From the NCBI GenBank assembly GCA_910578845.1, contig CAJTSL010000046.1:1-22362 (forward strand): a DNA stretch of 22,362 bases, read 5' to 3'. Positions 14,768 through 21,402 of this stretch are shown in pieces. The notes under the pieces are model-generated. The model was not told the origin of the DNA and did no database searches. It saw only the letters and a list, made by a program, of their open reading frames with translations. Source of the stretch: an uncultured Lachnospiraceae bacterium. Lineage in GTDB: Bacteria > Bacillota > Clostridia > Lachnospirales > Lachnospiraceae. Position 1 is the first letter of the stretch. Every line of letters begins with the position of its first letter. Both the position numbers and the translations under genes were made by a program.

Positions 14768-15063
14768 GCCTTTCTCATGCTCCTTTTCTTTCTTATACTT
14801 TTTTGCATCTTGTTCATTTTGCCCAAACTCTGGTTATGGAAAAGAAGTTTCGCAATATAAACAAATCATTGCAGGGACGCTTTCGCTACATTGTATTCGT
14901 AGCATAAAAAAAGCGCTCCTGATCCAAGGCGCACTCTTATGAAAAATATCAGCCGCCTTCTCTCTCAGAACAAATCTTCGAGTGTCAGAAAATTTCTCTG
15001 ATGCCCCGTCAGGACAAACCTTTCAGGTTATCAAATGAAGACTGCTTCGCTAGAAGCTGTCGT
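14768..15063 (-). ncRNA. Long structured 5' leader of the ABC/TM1266 operon, class not recognised
   Basis: From the predicted start near 15064 the minus-strand leader runs about 300 bases. It can form: hairpin GCTTC-TAGC-GAAGC (15057-15044); a closing helix AGTCTTC (15043-15037) with GAAGATT (14979-14973); inside it two small adjacent hairpins with CCTGA in the loop region (AACC/GGTT and TCC/GGG), and a TCAGA/TCTGA hairpin (about 15003-14985). A terminator at 14906-14932 follows. AAGGCG (14959-14954) can pair with CGCCTT (14931-14926), the 5' arm of that terminator, so an antiterminator is possible. I do not see consensus blocks of the TPP, cobalamin, SAM, FMN, lysine, glycine, purine, ykkC, ZTP or T-box elements. 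Structure is hand-folded. Confidence 0.55.
14906..14932 (-). terminator. Intrinsic terminator inside the ABC operon leader
   Basis: On the minus strand GCGCCTT pairs with AGGAGCGC (one bulged A, GGATC loop), followed by seven T (14912-14906). It lies about 140 bases before the binding-protein ATG, so it would act as an attenuator. Confidence 0.8.
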
Positions 15064-15070
15064 AATTGCT

Positions 15071-15099
15071 ATTTTACTATATTCTAAGCAAAAAAACAA
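15071..15099 (-). promoter_or_regulatory. Sigma-A promoter of the ABC/TM1266 operon
   Basis: Minus strand TTGTTT (15099-15094), 17-base spacer, TAAAAT (15076-15071). The -35 lies inside the T-tract of the preceding spore-protein terminator. Confidence 0.6.
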
Positions 15100-15119
15100 C
15101 CCGCCTGTTCCCAGGCGGG
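15090..15119 (-). terminator. Rho-independent terminator of the spore protein gene
   Basis: A perfect 8-bp GC-rich stem CCCGCCTG/CAGGCGGG with a 4-base loop, followed on the minus strand by TTGTTTTTTT. It lies 39 bases after the spore-protein stop. Confidence 0.92.
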
Positions 15120-15158
15120 CCATTCTTTTTCTTTTAGAAGCTTATTGTGCCGAGCACG

Positions 15159-15359
15159 TTATTTCATCTGCTCTTCCTGTTTCTTGATCATTCTACGAAC
15201 CATCTCGCCACCAATGGAACCAGCTTCTTTTGAAGTCAGGTCACCATTGTAGCCTTCTTTGAGGTTAACACCTAATTCAGAAGCTACCTCTGTCTTAAAA
15301 CGATCCATTGCTGCTTTTGCTTCTGGAACTTCAACTCTATTCGTTTTGTTACTTGCCAT
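15159..15359 (-). CDS. Alpha/beta-type small acid-soluble spore protein
   Basis: A 66-aa DNA-binding protein that coats and protects spore chromosomes and is degraded on germination. The FKTEVASELGV segment (about residues 21-31) contains the germination-protease cleavage motif (cut after Glu in TEVASE), and the second conserved block reads GDLTSKEAGSIGGEMVRRMI (about 39-58). Length is typical. GGAGGTG precedes the ATG. A sigma-G-like promoter about 170 bases upstream and a strong terminator downstream make it a monocistronic, forespore-expressed gene. Its presence marks the organism as a spore former. Confidence 0.96.
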   Translation of the reverse strand: MASNKTNRVEVPEAKAAMDRFKTEVASELGVNLKEGYNGDLTSKEAGSIGGEMVRRMIKKQEEQMK

Positions 15360-15405
15360 TTTCTTTCACCTCCGAAAATACATTTCATCTTTTATCTATA
15401 TTTGA

Positions 15406-15431
15406 GATAAGCGATTGGCACACCGCTTATC
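15406..15431. repeat. Perfect 8-bp inverted repeat in the spore-protein leader
   Basis: GATAAGCG (15406-15413) and CGCTTATC (15424-15431) flank a 10-base loop. In the spore-protein mRNA this would be a hairpin about 50 bases before the start codon. The function is unknown; it might stabilise the message. Confidence 0.5.
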
Positions 15432-15526
15432 CCAGATAGTCTGATGCGCATCCTAATGAATATCTTCATGAATGTCTTCATCTTTTTAAATCTGACTAAG
15501 CGTGTCTTTATCACTTATCTTGATGT

Positions 15527-15556
15527 TAGTATGAACGGAATGCGGGAAAATATTTT
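15527..15556 (-). promoter_or_regulatory. Sigma-G/F-like promoter for the spore protein gene
   Basis: Minus strand CATACTA (15533-15527) matches the forespore -10 consensus, with AAAATA (15556-15551) 17 bases upstream as a weak -35. It fits the spore protein gene downstream; the rest of 15360-15573 holds no gene. Confidence 0.6.
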
Positions 15557-15573
15557 GGTAAGTTTTTCTAATA

Positions 15574-16119
15574 TTAATAAATAATATTCTTCTTCATCTG
15601 TAACATCGCTTCTTCGCCCTGTAACTCCTTCAAAATAGCAAGCGCAAAAGGAATCGCCGTTCCCATGCCACGGCTTGTGATAATATGTCCAGAGACAACG
15701 GCAGGGTCTTGCTTCACGTCCGCGCCGTCTAAATGGCTCTCAAAGCCGGGGTTCGCGCAAGCCGCTTTGCCACGCAGCATTCCTCTATGCCCGAAAATGC
15801 TTGGCGCCGCACAAATCGCCGCAATGTATTTTCCTTTTTCATAAAATGCACCCACCTGTTCCATTAACGGCTCACATGCTTCTAGATTCGTGGTTCCCGG
15901 CATGCCGCCCGGCAGGACGATCATATCTGTCTCTTCAAAATCTACATCTTTTAATAATTTGTCCATCCCGATTGTAATCTTATGGGAGCCAGTCACTTTA
16001 TCCTCTTCTGTGATAGATACCATGTCTACATCAATTGCTGCCCTTCGCAGAATGTCTACTACGGTCAACGCTTCAATTTCTTCAAATCCTGGTGCAAAAA
16101 AAACGCTTACTCTGCTCAT
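15574..16119 (-). CDS. DJ-1/PfpI family protein (ThiJ/YajL-like)
   Basis: A 181-aa soluble protein of the DJ-1 superfamily. The family nucleophile-elbow Cys103 is in IAAICAAPS, and Glu16 in GFEEIEA corresponds to the Glu that pairs with it. The VLPGGMPGT block (68-76) is also characteristic. Members act as deglycases/glyoxalase III, chaperones or redox sensors; which applies here cannot be told, and the third residue of human DJ-1 (His126) is not obviously conserved. An AGAGGGATGAG ribosome site precedes the ATG. It has its own promoter and may read into the spore gene region, from which it is separated by 214 bases. Confidence 0.9.
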   Translation of the reverse strand: MSRVSVFFAPGFEEIEALTVVDILRRAAIDVDMVSITEEDKVTGSHKITIGMDKLLKDVDFEETDMIVLPGGMPGTTNLEACEPLMEQVGAFYEKGKYIAAICAAPSIFGHRGMLRGKAACANPGFESHLDGADVKQDPAVVSGHIITSRGMGTAIPFALAILKELQGEEAMLQMKKNIIY

Positions 16120-16190
16120 TGTCTCATCCCTCTTCTTTCTAAAATAGTCTTTCCTTGGAGATTACATATATTTCAGATATCATCTTTTTT

Positions 16191-16219
16191 ATTGTAATCC
16201 ATTTTGGAGGCAGATTCAA
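16191..16219 (-). promoter_or_regulatory. Sigma-A promoter for the DJ-1 family gene
   Basis: Minus strand TTGAAT (16219-16214), 17-base spacer, TACAAT (16196-16191), about 70 bases before the ATG. Confidence 0.65.
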
Positions 16220-16286
16220 TATCGCTTTCTAGTTTCCTTATCCTATGATACAATACTCCTTAGAAGCAAATGCTTTTATTGCTATT

Positions 16287-16362
16287 ACAAAGAAGCTGGC
16301 TATTGACAAAGAAGCTGGCTATTGACAAAGGATTTGGCTATTGGCAAAGAATTTGGCTATAG
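16287..16362. repeat. Four tandem 19-bp repeats upstream of the CYTH gene
   Basis: Units start at 16287, 16306, 16325 and 16344. Units 1 and 2 are identical (ACAAAGAAGCTGGCTATTG); unit 3 is ACAAAGGATTTGGCTATTG and unit 4 GCAAAGAATTTGGCTATAG. A degenerate partial unit may precede them. Unit 4 runs into a perfect palindrome TTGGCTATAGCCAA (16353-16366). The array ends 34 bases before the CYTH gene start and may hold its promoter (TTGGCT 16334-16339, TATAGC 16358-16363, 18-base spacing) and regulator sites. Confidence 0.93.
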
Positions 16363-16400
16363 CCAATGCATTTGCATGATCATCAAAAAGGAGGCTACAC

Positions 16401-16892
16401 ATGGAAATCGAACGGAAATTTACAATCAAGTCTCTCCCTGACAATCTCGGTCAATATCCTTTTCATCTCATTGAACAGGCGTACTTGAACACTGACCCGG
16501 TTGTCAGGATCAGGAAAGAAGACAATGACTACTATCTGACCTATAAAGGAAAGGGACTTCTGGCAAGAGAAGAATACAATCTCCCGTTAAATGAGCAATC
16601 TTACTATCATCTACGGGAAAAAGCTGACGGGAACGTGATTGCTAAGAAACGTTATCTCATCCCAATTGCACATCCGGCATTCACGTCAGGTTTTCAAATA
16701 AATATTGACCAAACCAGTCTGACCATTGAATTGGATATCTTCGAAGCGCCTTTCGAGAATCTGGTGATTGCCGAAGTGGAATTCCCTACAATAGAAATGT
16801 CGGAAGCCTTTCTCGCTCCCGACTGGTTCTTGGAAGATGTATCCGACAATCCGGAATACCATAATTCAAATTTAAGCAAGAAAAACCTCTAA
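16401..16892 (+). CDS. CYTH domain protein, probable triphosphate tunnel metalloenzyme
   Basis: A 163-aa soluble protein with the hallmark ExExK motif at the very N-terminus (Glu2, Glu4, Lys6 in MEIERKF) and alternating charged strands such as VVRIRKE and YYLTYKGKG expected of the eight-stranded tunnel. Bacterial members hydrolyse inorganic triphosphate or bind other phosphoryl compounds with Mg/Mn; the substrate here is unproven, and class IV adenylate cyclase activity is unlikely from context. AAAGGAGG sits 6 bases before the ATG. It is a single plus-strand gene among minus-strand neighbours, with an array of 19-bp repeats and a palindrome upstream that probably regulate it. Confidence 0.88.
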   Translation: MEIERKFTIKSLPDNLGQYPFHLIEQAYLNTDPVVRIRKEDNDYYLTYKGKGLLAREEYNLPLNEQSYYHLREKADGNVIAKKRYLIPIAHPAFTSGFQINIDQTSLTIELDIFEAPFENLVIAEVEFPTIEMSEAFLAPDWFLEDVSDNPEYHNSNLSKKNL

Positions 16893-16927
16893 CCGCCTAT
16901 GCGCTAACCTGTACGTTAACCCGCGCG

Positions 16928-17725
16928 TTAGCCCCCGCATGGCAAAGCTTTCATTACCGCTATGGCTGCATAATGCAAAACAGTAAATTCCGTGGGTGCA
17001 ATTTCATCCAGAAGCATTTTATGTTCTTTCTCAAATTGCATGATTGCTTCTTCGGACAAGGACGCGCCGATGCCGCGGCAGGCTTTTATCCTGCCGTTCC
17101 AGCTCTCTTTTGTAAACGGCACCGGAATATCAAACAGTTCATTTGTTTCCATCTCAAAATACGGCTCGTATGCCTTTGGCATGGAAAACTTTCTTCTGGT
17201 TTCCTTACATCCCGTCCATGCCGGGTTGTATTTTAATATTAGCGATTCGCTCCGGCTCGCAATCTCATCTTCGAACGGAAGCCACGCCATATACATGACC
17301 GCGAAACGACCGTTTGGCTTTAACATTTCATATACACGGGGCGCAAGTTCTTCATGCCGGAAATACACAAAACACTGGCAAGCCGTCACCACGTCAAATG
17401 TCTGCGCAGGGAATCCCACATCCTCTGCGCAAGCGCATGCAAATGTTATCTGCATATCATTTTCCATTGCCAAGCGCCTTGCCTGCTCTATTTGTTCCGG
17501 GGAAGCATCAATCCCGGTAAAATCCGCTCCATAGCGGTACAAATTCCGTGGGATTACGCCCGTGCCGGTACCAAGATCCAATATTTTCTGCCCGCTCGTC
17601 CCAATCTGCAATTCTAAAAGCTTCTGATAAAAACCAGCCGGATAAATATCCCTATACTGGGCGTAATCTTTGGAAGCACGTCCCCAATCAAATGCATGTC
17701 CTTTGTCAATATTCGGATTTTGCAT
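16928..17725 (-). CDS. Class I SAM-dependent methyltransferase
   Basis: A 265-aa cytoplasmic enzyme with SAM-binding motif I LDLGTGTG (49-56), the acidic motif II Asp73 in GIDASPEQ, and a VVTACQCFVYF segment in the motif IV position. The N-terminal FDWGRASKDYAQYRDIYP stretch resembles small-molecule methyltransferases of the type-11 group. The target cannot be identified. AGGAGG lies 12 bases before the ATG. It follows the lacI-family gene by 58 bases on the same strand, so it may be co-transcribed with malQ and that repressor, though nothing links its function to them. Confidence 0.85.
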   Translation of the reverse strand: MQNPNIDKGHAFDWGRASKDYAQYRDIYPAGFYQKLLELQIGTSGQKILDLGTGTGVIPRNLYRYGADFTGIDASPEQIEQARRLAMENDMQITFACACAEDVGFPAQTFDVVTACQCFVYFRHEELAPRVYEMLKPNGRFAVMYMAWLPFEDEIASRSESLILKYNPAWTGCKETRRKFSMPKAYEPYFEMETNELFDIPVPFTKESWNGRIKACRGIGASLSEEAIMQFEKEHKMLLDEIAPTEFTVLHYAAIAVMKALPCGG

Positions 17726-17783
17726 GATCCTATGTTTCCTCCTACTTTCTATTGCATGTTAAGCAATTGCCAAACACCCTCTC

Positions 17784-18824
17784 CTATCTTCTAATCGCCG
17801 CAGCCGACTCCCGTTCTAATAGCTTCGCTTCGAAAATAATCTGCCTATGCGACTCCCGCCCCTCTATCACATTCAATAAGAGGCTTATTGTTTCCTTTGC
17901 CATATCTCCCGCCGGCTGTTTTATCGTCGTCAGTTTTGGGTTGTAATACTCCCCAAGGGAAATCCCATCATAGCCGACTACCGAAATATCTTCCGGGATC
18001 CGCTTCCCTGCTTCCAAAATAGCTCTACAGGCGCCAATGGCAAGCAAATCCGCGGTTGCATAAATTGCCGTCGCCCCAGTATCCGCCGCCAATATTTTCT
18101 TCGCTGTCAGATAACCATTTTCCAATGAATAATGGGGTATGTCTTCTTGCACGTACCAGATCATATGGGAATCCACTTCCATGCCATGTTCCCGGAAAGC
18201 CTCCTCATATCCTTCAAGCCTAAGCTGTCCTACGCTCGGCTCTTCAGAGCCTTCCGTGATGATCGCGATCTTACGATGCCCTAATCCCAGAAGGTATTCC
18301 GTCATTTTCTTGCTCTCTGCCCTGTCATCGACTGCAATATTGGAATATGCCGCTTCACTGCCATCGCCAGACGCCTCGATGCCAATCGTGCTGAAAACAA
18401 AAGGAACCGTCAGTTTAGCCAATTTCATCTGTTCATGGCGGAATGCACCGCCCAAAAACAGAATGCCGCTAAGCCGCTTTTCTTTCACAAGCGCAAGCGC
18501 TACGTCCACTTCGTCCTCATAAGCTCCTACGTGCCGTAGCACAAGCGCGTACTTATTTCTCTGGATCTCTTCTTCTATCACCTGGATCATACTGACAAAA
18601 AAAGGATTGACTATCCCCTTCACCAGTACGGCAATACATTTCGCGTCCGTCCTTTTCAAATTCCGGGCGCTATTGTTCGGGATGAAGCCGGTCTGGGCGA
18701 TGACGTCCATGATCATCTGACGCGTCATAGGATTGATGTCGGGATGATCATTAATCGCTCTTGACACAGTGCTGACGCCAACGCCACATTTTTTGGCAAT
18801 ATCTTTGATTGTAATCTCTGTCAT
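17784..18824 (-). CDS. LacI-family transcriptional repressor
   Basis: A 346-aa sugar-responsive DNA-binding protein. The N-terminal helix-turn-helix ITIKDIAKKCGVGVSTVSRA (about residues 4-23) and hinge NNSARNLKR are typical, followed by the periplasmic-binding-like effector domain with GLGHRKIAIITE and ISVVGYDGISLGEYYNPKLTTI. The ATG at 18824 gives the usual short LacI N-terminus; an in-frame ATG at 18848 would overlap malQ by 14 bases and neither start has a strong ribosome site, so coupling to malQ translation is likely. Placed directly after malQ, it probably regulates this unit through the dyad at 20346-20371, with a maltodextrin-derived effector. That assignment is inferred from position. 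Confidence 0.9.
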   Translation of the reverse strand: MTEITIKDIAKKCGVGVSTVSRAINDHPDINPMTRQMIMDVIAQTGFIPNNSARNLKRTDAKCIAVLVKGIVNPFFVSMIQVIEEEIQRNKYALVLRHVGAYEDEVDVALALVKEKRLSGILFLGGAFRHEQMKLAKLTVPFVFSTIGIEASGDGSEAAYSNIAVDDRAESKKMTEYLLGLGHRKIAIITEGSEEPSVGQLRLEGYEEAFREHGMEVDSHMIWYVQEDIPHYSLENGYLTAKKILAADTGATAIYATADLLAIGACRAILEAGKRIPEDISVVGYDGISLGEYYNPKLTTIKQPAGDMAKETISLLLNVIEGRESHRQIIFEAKLLERESAAAIRR

Positions 18825-18834
18825 CTCTTCTCTG

Positions 18835-20310
18835 CTAAATTCTGCCATATAGTCTCGTCATTTTCCTAATCCGCTCCGCTAACGTCTCATCAAGCGCATC
18901 CGCGGTCATTCTCCATTTCCAGTTATTGCCCAACGTAGAGGGGATATTGATTCTCCCTTCCGCCCCAAGGCCGAGATAATCCTGCATCGGAATAATACAA
19001 GTATCCGCTACGCTTGCCATTGCCGCCCTGATGAATTGCCATTGGATCTCCGTATCGCTACGAATGTCCAGATATCTTTCAGCAAATTCCTTATCATGCT
19101 TATTCAAAGACGCAAGCCAGCCAAGCACGGTGTCATTATCATGGGTTCCCGTATAGACAACGCTATTCGCGTTATAATTATGTGGCAGATAATCGCTTTC
19201 CTCTCTTGAATCGAAAGCAAACTGCAAAATCTTCATGCCCGGGTACCCTGTTTTCTTCACCAGCTCCAAGACTGAATCAGTCAAAAATCCCAAATCCTCT
19301 GCGATCACTGCATTTTCTCCAAGCTTTTCTTTCATTGCCCGGAAGATGTCATAGCCTGGCCCGGTTTCCCAATGTCCGAACTCGGCTGTCTCATCGCCAT
19401 ATGGAATAGAATAATACTCGTCAAATCCTCTGAAATGATCAATCCGGACAACGTCATACAAATGATAGCAATAAGCGATCCGCTTCATCCACCACGCATA
19501 ATCAGTCTCCTTATGATATTCCCAACGGTATAGCGGGTTCCCCCAGAGCTGTCCCGTTGCCGAAAAGGAATCAGGCGGGCAGCCAGCGACCGCAACCGGC
19601 GTCAAGGTATCATCCAGTTGGAAAAGCTGTGGGTTCGCCCATGTGTCAGAGCTGTCAAACGCCACATAAATTGGAATATCCCCGATGATCCGGATCCCTT
19701 TGGCATTCGCATATTCTTTCAACGCCGACCACTGCTTCGTGAACAGGTATTGCTGGAACTGATAGAATACAATTTCAGTCTTATATTTTTCACGGTATGC
19801 TATAAGAGCCTCATTCTTGCGCAGCTTAATATCCTCGTCCCACTCTGCCCAGCTCACTCCGCCAAAGGAATTTTTCACTGCCATATACAATGCATAATCG
19901 TCGAGCCAATATCCATTCTCGCGGACAAATTCCTGGAATTTGCTATCATTTTCAATATGGCTGTTCTCAAAAGCTGTCCGCAGCGCTTTAAACCTGGATA
20001 AATATACCTTCTCATAGTCTATATATTCCGCGTTGTCCCCAAAATCATAGCTGTCACAGTCCTCTTTAGTCAAAAGGCCTTCTTCTGTCAGCGTCACCAG
20101 ATCAATATAATATGGATTCCCTGCAAAAGTAGAAAATGACTGGTACGGCGAATCCCCATATCCCGTCGGCCCTAGTGGCAGTATCTGCCAATAAGTCTGT
20201 CCTGCCTTCTCCAAGAAGTCAATGAACTCATATGCCTGTTTGGAAAATGTCCCAATCCCATACTTGGACGGGATGCTGGAAACAGGCAATAATATACCGC
20301 TTTTCCTCAT
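18835..20310 (-). CDS. malQ: 4-alpha-glucanotransferase (amylomaltase, GH77)
   Basis: A 491-aa cytoplasmic enzyme that transfers maltodextrin segments between chains and releases glucose in starch and glycogen use. The GH77 catalytic set is visible: nucleophile Asp291 in VVRIDHFRGF, acid/base Glu338 in VIAEDLG, and Asp391 in GTHDNDT. The N-terminal GILLPVSSIPSKYGIGTF and YWQILPLGPTGYGDSPYQSF blocks are diagnostic. Length is normal for the bacterial short form. An AGGGGGA ribosome site precedes the ATG. The gene overlaps or abuts the lacI-family gene downstream, and an operator-like dyad lies between its -10 box and start. Confidence 0.96.
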   Translation of the reverse strand: MRKSGILLPVSSIPSKYGIGTFSKQAYEFIDFLEKAGQTYWQILPLGPTGYGDSPYQSFSTFAGNPYYIDLVTLTEEGLLTKEDCDSYDFGDNAEYIDYEKVYLSRFKALRTAFENSHIENDSKFQEFVRENGYWLDDYALYMAVKNSFGGVSWAEWDEDIKLRKNEALIAYREKYKTEIVFYQFQQYLFTKQWSALKEYANAKGIRIIGDIPIYVAFDSSDTWANPQLFQLDDTLTPVAVAGCPPDSFSATGQLWGNPLYRWEYHKETDYAWWMKRIAYCYHLYDVVRIDHFRGFDEYYSIPYGDETAEFGHWETGPGYDIFRAMKEKLGENAVIAEDLGFLTDSVLELVKKTGYPGMKILQFAFDSREESDYLPHNYNANSVVYTGTHDNDTVLGWLASLNKHDKEFAERYLDIRSDTEIQWQFIRAAMASVADTCIIPMQDYLGLGAEGRINIPSTLGNNWKWRMTADALDETLAERIRKMTRLYGRI

Positions 20311-20345
20311 GTTAATGTCCCCCTGATTTTATCGTTTTCTGCTCA

Positions 20346-20378
20346 CCGGAACTGTTTCCGGTAACGTTTCCAATTATA
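20346..20378 (-). promoter_or_regulatory. malQ promoter with nested operator-like dyads
   Basis: Minus strand TATAAT (20378-20373) is a consensus -10; the -35 is weak. Just downstream is GGAAACGTTACC (20371-20360), a near-palindrome centred on CG as LacI/CcpA-type operators are, and overlapping it CCGGAA-CTGT-TTCCGG (20346-20361). Position after the -10 fits repression by blocking. Confidence 0.65.
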
Positions 20379-20427
20379 ATGTCTCAATCATATCACCAAT
20401 GAATATGGTTTGCAATAGGCAATGCGC

Positions 20428-21246
20428 TTATAAAAGCGGGATCATGTCCCCTACAGAATCAAAAATCAAATGTGGCGTGACATCCGATCCTGCTATGTCT
20501 GCCATAGATGCTTCGCCGCTTAAGACCAGGATGCTTTTTAGGCCATTGTTCCTGCCTGCCGCAATATCCGTATAGAGACGGTCGCCCACCATGGCGATCT
20601 GCTCACGCTCCATCTGCACTCTGTCCACAAGGTACTCCACAATATCACCGTTTGGCTTGCCAATGATACGGTCCGGGAAGCGGAACGCAGAAGCATGGAT
20701 GAATGCGTGGATCGCCCCGGCATCCGGGATAAACCCTGTTTCCGTTGGGCAGTTATAGTCGGGATGCGTCGCCAGATATGGCAGGCCCGCCCTGACAAAA
20801 TCGCATACTTTACACATCTTCTGATATGTCAGGGACGTATCGAACGCAGTCACGACAACCTCTGGCGCCGTATCATCTAAGGCCACGCCTGCCTGTGCAA
20901 ATTCCTCCTGTAACAATTCATTCCCTAACAGGAAGACTCTTTTCCCTGGAAAATGCCGCTGCAAATAATAGATTGTCGCCTCGCCCGACGTAATGATCTT
21001 ATCCTGTCCCACATCCCATCCCATACGATGCAGCTTCTCTACATACACCGCAGCGTTTTTGGAAGAATTATTGGTCAGGAAAACATAATCACGCCCCGAT
21101 TCTTCGATTTTGCGCAGAAAATCTTTGGCACCTGCAATCCATTTTTCGCCTAAATAAATCGTCCCGTCCATATCCAGGGCAAAACAACGGACTGTATCCA
21201 GGATATGCGCTGGGTCGCTATTGGTAGATAGGATATATTCTGACAT
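20428..21246 (-). CDS. HAD-IIA family hydrolase (NagD/phosphoglycolate phosphatase-like)
   Basis: A 272-aa Mg-dependent phosphatase. Motif I DMDGTIYLG carries Asp25 (nucleophile) and Asp27; motif II TNNSS starts at Thr58; motif III Lys197 is in IGKPNGD; motif IV MVGDRLYTDI carries Asp222 and Asp227. The large C2-type cap between motifs II and III is that of the NagD/AraL/PGP class, whose substrates include sugar phosphates, nucleotides and phosphoglycolate; the substrate here is unknown. The ATG at 21246 follows AGGAGG by 10 bases; the longer frame to 21309 would run through the promoter. It is divergent from the DUF6062-type gene and reads toward malQ. Confidence 0.9.
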   Translation of the reverse strand: MSEYILSTNSDPAHILDTVRCFALDMDGTIYLGEKWIAGAKDFLRKIEESGRDYVFLTNNSSKNAAVYVEKLHRMGWDVGQDKIITSGEATIYYLQRHFPGKRVFLLGNELLQEEFAQAGVALDDTAPEVVVTAFDTSLTYQKMCKVCDFVRAGLPYLATHPDYNCPTETGFIPDAGAIHAFIHASAFRFPDRIIGKPNGDIVEYLVDRVQMEREQIAMVGDRLYTDIAAGRNNGLKSILVLSGEASMADIAGSDVTPHLIFDSVGDMIPLL

Positions 21247-21276
21247 TTTATAGGATCCTCCTAGTCTTTTCCTTTC

Positions 21277-21305
21277 AGTATAATCAGCATTCATGATACA
21301 TGCAA
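21277..21305 (-). promoter_or_regulatory. Sigma-A promoter for the HAD phosphatase gene
   Basis: Minus strand TTGCAT (21305-21300), 17-base spacer, TATACT (21282-21277). The start would lie about 25 bases before the chosen ATG. Confidence 0.7.
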
Positions 21306-21402
21306 CCAATTTCTGGTCTGATAACGCATCCTGCCCCGCTTGAATCCCATCCTTTGATATGATAAGATGGACAAAGATGGAGATAAGAAAGCGAGGATCC
21401 TT

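Noticed and set aside
14941..15064. TPP or ykkC riboswitch before the ABC operon
   Set aside because: A CTGAGAG string occurs, but the paired TPP 3' consensus and the ykkC conserved blocks are missing.
16287..16362. Short CRISPR array
   Set aside because: Repeats are directly adjacent without spacers, only 19 bp, and there are no cas genes.
16903..16932. Terminator between the CYTH and methyltransferase genes (GCTAAC/GTTAGC)
   Set aside because: Only six bp with an 18-base loop and no T-tract; probably degenerate repeats.
16992..17534. 180-codon plus-strand frame
   Set aside because: It is antisense to the methyltransferase, whose motifs are clear.
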